Positions 14,168 to 16,556 of a stretch of 16,556 nt of DNA are shown piece by piece. Position numbers and translations under genes: made by a program. The first letter of the stretch is position 1, and the number at the start of each line of letters is the position of its first letter. Below the pieces are notes generated by a model. It did no database searches. It saw nothing but the letters and a program-made list of their open reading frames with translations, and was not told the DNA's origin. Source of the DNA: Frankiales bacterium (GTDB lineage Bacteria > Actinomycetota > Actinomycetes > Mycobacteriales > SCTD01); assembly GCA_025464915.1 (NCBI GenBank), contig JAODNF010000106.1, positions 1 to 16,556 of the forward strand, given 5' to 3'.

Positions 14168-15013
14168 TCAGCCCAGCGCTCCGCCGGGGAGGTAGGGCGA
14201 CATCGGCGGCTGACCCCTGAGGAAGAGGTGGCCCTCGCCCCTGGTGAGGGGCAGCCGCGCGTCGAGGCAGGTGTCGATCGCCCACTGCTGGTCGTGCGCG
14301 AGCCAGTCGATCTCCACCGGCTGCTTCGACTCGGCGAAGACCGTCCAGAGCAGGTCCCGCGCGACGGCGGGGTCCAGGGCGCCGAGCGACACCAGGCCGG
14401 CGGGTCGAAGGATCGCGTAGCCGCCGTCCGCGACGAGCAGCCGGTGCCCCAGCCGCTCCAGGTATCCCAGATCAGGGGCCATCCCTGCGCCTCGGATCTT
14501 GCGGGTCACGTCGTCGACGAGCTCGCCGTGCTCGGCCCAGGTCGTCTCGCGCACCGTCGTCGACGGGAGCAGCGACCGCTCGACGCTGCCCTTCGACGTG
14601 AGGCACGGGACGAGGTCGAACCCGGCGCGGCGGTAGCGGCGCAGCGCGGCGGGCGCGATGGTCGCGAGGATCCAGGAGCGGTCGGTGGCGGTGCGCAGGG
14701 TGGCGTCGAGCAGGTCACGGCCGACGCCCTTCGACTGCTGCGCCGGGTCGACCATCAGCAGGGACAGGAACCACATGCCCTCGCGCACGAGGGCGAGAGC
14801 GCAGCCGACGACCCGGCCGTCGTCCTCGGCGACCCAGGCCGAGTCGGGGTCGGTGGACTGCAGGTGCAGCACCCGCTGCGCGGACCGGTCGCGGTACGCC
14901 GGGGTGTCCTCCGGCATCTCCTCGTAGACCGGCAGCAGGGCCTGATGGGTGACCTCGACGCAGGCAGCCGCGTCATCAGGGAGCAGGGGACGGATCACCA
15001 GGGTAGAGGTCAC
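14168..15013 (-). CDS. GNAT family N-acetyltransferase
   Basis: The 281-residue product has a GNAT domain in its first half: LVIRPLLPDDAAAC at the start, VVGCALAL, then the beta-4 strand LSLLMVDP and the acetyl-CoA-binding loop QQSKGVGRDLL (Gln93, Gly96, Gly98), ending with YRRAGFDLVP. The second half (about 150–281, with EIDWLAHDQQWAIDTCLDA) is too long for a single domain and may be a degenerate second GNAT-like half, as in tandem members; this is inference. The substrate (amine, peptide or antibiotic) is unknown. GTG 15013 overlaps the recR stop, making it the last gene of the dnaX–ybaB–recR unit. Many actinobacteria lack it at this place. Confidence 0.9.
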   Translation of the reverse strand: MTSTLVIRPLLPDDAAACVEVTHQALLPVYEEMPEDTPAYRDRSAQRVLHLQSTDPDSAWVAEDDGRVVGCALALVREGMWFLSLLMVDPAQQSKGVGRDLLDATLRTATDRSWILATIAPAALRRYRRAGFDLVPCLTSKGSVERSLLPSTTVRETTWAEHGELVDDVTRKIRGAGMAPDLGYLERLGHRLLVADGGYAILRPAGLVSLGALDPAVARDLLWTVFAESKQPVEIDWLAHDQQWAIDTCLDARLPLTRGEGHLFLRGQPPMSPYLPGGALG

Positions 15014-15609
15014 ACCTCGACGGTACGGCGACCCTCGAAGGCTCGGCCAAGGGTTACCTCGTCGGCGTACTCGAGGTCGCCGCCGACCGGCAGCCCGCTC
15101 GCGAGCCGCGTCACGTTGAGGCCCATCGGCTTCACGAGCCGAGCCAGGTAGGCGGCCGTGGCCTCACCCTCGAGGTTCGGGTCGGTCGCCAGGATGAGCT
15201 CGGTGACGGTGCCGTCGGCGAGGCGGGTCATCAGCTCGCGGACGCGAAGGTCGTCCGGGCCGATGCCCTCGATCGGGGAGATCGCGCCGCCGAGCACGTG
15301 GTAGCGGCCGCGGAACTCGCGGGTCTTCTCGATCGCGACGACGTCCTTGGGCTCCTCGACGACGCAGATGACCGTGAGGTCGCGGCGCGGGTCGCGGCAG
15401 ACGCGGCACTCGTCCTGCTCGCTGACGTTGCCGCAGATCCGGCAGAACCGGACCTTGTCCTTGACCTCGGTCAGCGCCGTGACGAGCCGGCGCACGTCGG
15501 CCGGGTCGGCCGCCAGCAGGTGGAACGCGATGCGCTGCGCGCTCTTCGGGCCGACGCCCGGGAGCTGTCCGAGCTCGTCGATGAGGTCCTGGACGGCGCC
15601 CTCATACAT
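15010..15609 (-). CDS. recR: Recombination mediator protein RecR
   Basis: RecR works with RecO (and RecF) to load RecA onto single-stranded DNA at gaps. The 199-residue length is standard. A helix-hairpin-helix (LPGVGPKSAQRIAFHLL, near residues 16–32) is followed by a four-cysteine zinc site (Cys56, Cys59, Cys68, Cys71), and a TOPRIM domain from about residue 78 (VICVVEEPKDVVAIEKT, then ATDPNLEGEATA). The C-terminal LASGLPVGGDLEYADEVTLGRA block is the Walker-like end characteristic of RecR. The ATG at 15609 lies 34 bases after ybaB. Gene order dnaX–ybaB–recR is widely conserved. Confidence 0.98.
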   Translation of the reverse strand: MYEGAVQDLIDELGQLPGVGPKSAQRIAFHLLAADPADVRRLVTALTEVKDKVRFCRICGNVSEQDECRVCRDPRRDLTVICVVEEPKDVVAIEKTREFRGRYHVLGGAISPIEGIGPDDLRVRELMTRLADGTVTELILATDPNLEGEATAAYLARLVKPMGLNVTRLASGLPVGGDLEYADEVTLGRAFEGRRTVEV

Positions 15610-15643
15610 GTCGGCGCCAGCACCTTCGGCGGATCACGGCGTC

Positions 15644-15976
15644 TTACATCCCGGGCAGGCCGAGGCCGCCCAGCCCGCCGGCGAGCGGGCCCATGGTCGT
15701 CTCCTGCAGCGCCTGCGCGTTGCCCGCGGCGTCGCGGATCGCGGCCACGACGAGGTCCTCGAGGCTCTCGACGTCGTCCGGGTCGACGGCCCTGGGGTCG
15801 ATCTTGACCGAGAGCACCTCGCCGGAGCCGGTCACGACGGCCGTCACGAGGCCGCCGCCGGCCGTGCCCGTCACCTCGGTCTGGGCGAGCTTGGCCTGCG
15901 CCTCCATCAGCTGCTGCTGCATCTTCTGGGCCTGCTTCATCAGCTGCTGCATGTTGGGCTGTCCGGGACCTGCCAC
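15644..15976 (-). CDS. ybaB: YbaB/EbfC family nucleoid-associated protein
   Basis: This 110-residue protein belongs to the YbaB/EbfC family, which forms tweezer-like dimers that bind DNA. The N-terminal part is a long Gln/Met-rich helix (MQQLMKQAQKMQQQLMEAQ), followed by the beta-strand core VTGTAGGGLVTAVVTGSGEVLSVKIDP and the helix DVESLEDLVVAAIRDA. A flexible Gly/Leu tail (GGLGGLGLPGM) ends the chain, as in other actinobacterial members. The start is GTG at 15976, with only a poor AGG-containing ribosome site; the stop is TAA. A TACGCT box in the 60-base gap after dnaX could be an internal promoter. It lies between dnaX and recR as in most bacteria. Confidence 0.96.
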   Translation of the reverse strand: MAGPGQPNMQQLMKQAQKMQQQLMEAQAKLAQTEVTGTAGGGLVTAVVTGSGEVLSVKIDPRAVDPDDVESLEDLVVAAIRDAAGNAQALQETTMGPLAGGLGGLGLPGM

Positions 15977-16036
15977 GGGGTGCCTGCCTTCGGGGTTCGG
16001 GGCTCGTTCGCGTGCGTCCGGTCGAGCGTACGGGGG

Positions 16037-16556
16037 TCAGTCGTCCCCGGACGTGCTGACCACCTGGCCGCCCAGCTGGTCGACGACCAGGCGCAGGGCG
16101 GCGTCCTCGCCGCGGTGGGCCTCCGGTGGCGGCGGGGCGTCCGGGTCCTCCGGCACGGCCTCGTCGCCAGGGGCGAAGTCGGTGTACGCCGGCGCCGCCG
16201 CGGGCGCGGCCGCCTGATCGGCCGACGGGCCCGGGTGGGCGTGCGGCGCGAGGCTCTCGTGCAGCACGCAGGACAGCGAGAAGCGGGCGCCGAGCTTCTC
16301 GAGCAGCGCCTCCTTCAGCACGTCGGGGCCGACGCTGCCCTGGAACTGCCGCAGCAGCGGGGCGTGCTGGAAGGCCAGCACCAGCGTGGCGCCGTCGACG
16401 GAGGCCACCGTCGCGTCGGCGAGCAGCGCGTGGGCGGCCCGCTTGCGGCTCTTCACCGCACCGAGCACCTCGTCCCAGGCCGAGCGCAGGGCGGCGGCGT
16501 CGAGGCCACCGGACGCGGCCGGGGCGGCAGCGGCGGTGGTCGGCGCGGCGCCGGTC
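16037..16556 (-). CDS. dnaX: DNA polymerase III subunit gamma/tau, C-terminal part; start lies outside window
   Basis: The open frame runs to the right edge without a start, and only the last 173 codons are present; the ATPase clamp-loader domains are outside. What is visible is an Ala/Pro-rich linker (TGAAPTTAAAAPAASGG), then the tau-type C-terminal domain (LRSAWDEVLGAVKSRKRAAH, LVLAFQHAPLLRQFQG, LKEALLEKLG), and a second acidic Pro/Ala linker ending QLGGQVVSTSGDD. In well-studied bacteria this region contacts the polymerase alpha subunit. The identification rests on this domain and on the position directly upstream of ybaB and recR. No programmed frameshift site can be judged from the part shown. 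Confidence 0.92.
   Translation of the reverse strand, partial: TGAAPTTAAAAPAASGGLDAAALRSAWDEVLGAVKSRKRAAHALLADATVASVDGATLVLAFQHAPLLRQFQGSVGPDVLKEALLEKLGARFSLSCVLHESLAPHAHPGPSADQAAAPAAAPAYTDFAPGDEAVPEDPDAPPPPEAHRGEDAALRLVVDQLGGQVVSTSGDD

Noticed and set aside
13041..14285. 414-residue open frame on the minus strand opposite the ABC permease
   Set aside because: It overlaps both the permease and the GNAT gene end, and its sequence is Arg/Glu/Gln-rich shadow without helices or motifs.

Overview
The window is very GC-rich DNA from a member of the Actinomycetota (high-GC Gram-positives). Three things point there: the dnaX–ybaB–recR and lysC–asd order on one strand, frequent GTG starts with four-base start/stop overlaps, and several genes whose only upstream signal is a TAnnnT box seven bases before the start (the actinobacterial leaderless pattern). 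A genus cannot be assigned; a Nocardioides-like or Frankia-like relative is only a guess. Genes are packed tightly. No stretch over 300 bases lacks a gene, and I see no insertion sequence, phage, CRISPR array or origin.

Left part (1–4008). The window opens inside a penicillin-binding protein (transpeptidase end plus one PASTA domain). It is separated from the convergent yqeY gene by a perfect 20-bp inverted repeat. A tRNA-Pro(CGG) diverges from yqeY. A small membrane-anchored hypothetical protein diverges from a three-gene coupled unit: acyltransferase-3 membrane protein, an 86-residue charged protein, and a lipoprotein with a staphylococcal-nuclease fold. That unit meets a convergent hypothetical gene at one shared CTAG.

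Middle part (4064–8186). A leaderless three-gene unit encodes a saccharopine-dehydrogenase-like oxidoreductase, an S9 prolyl-oligopeptidase-type peptidase and a membrane-anchored HELTH zinc peptidase, all joined by GTGA overlaps.

Right part (8281–16556), mostly on the minus strand. Read in the direction of transcription, dnaX (C-terminus only), ybaB, recR and a GNAT acetyltransferase come first. They are followed, after a convergent ABC transporter pair on the plus strand, by lysC, asd, a transmembrane Ser/Thr kinase and an SPTP-repeat lipoprotein. lysC carries a strong internal ribosome binding site and GTG start for a separate regulatory (beta) subunit. lysC and asd catalyse the first and second steps of the aspartate pathway (lysine/diaminopimelate, threonine, methionine). 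The kinase and lipoprotein are coupled directly behind them, an unusual arrangement that could link precursor supply to envelope sensing; that link is inference.

Most of the window is ordinary housekeeping content. The points most worth a second look are the kinase–lipoprotein pair welded to lysC–asd, the coupled oxidoreductase–S9–zincin cassette, the internal lysC start, and the two convergent-gene hairpins.
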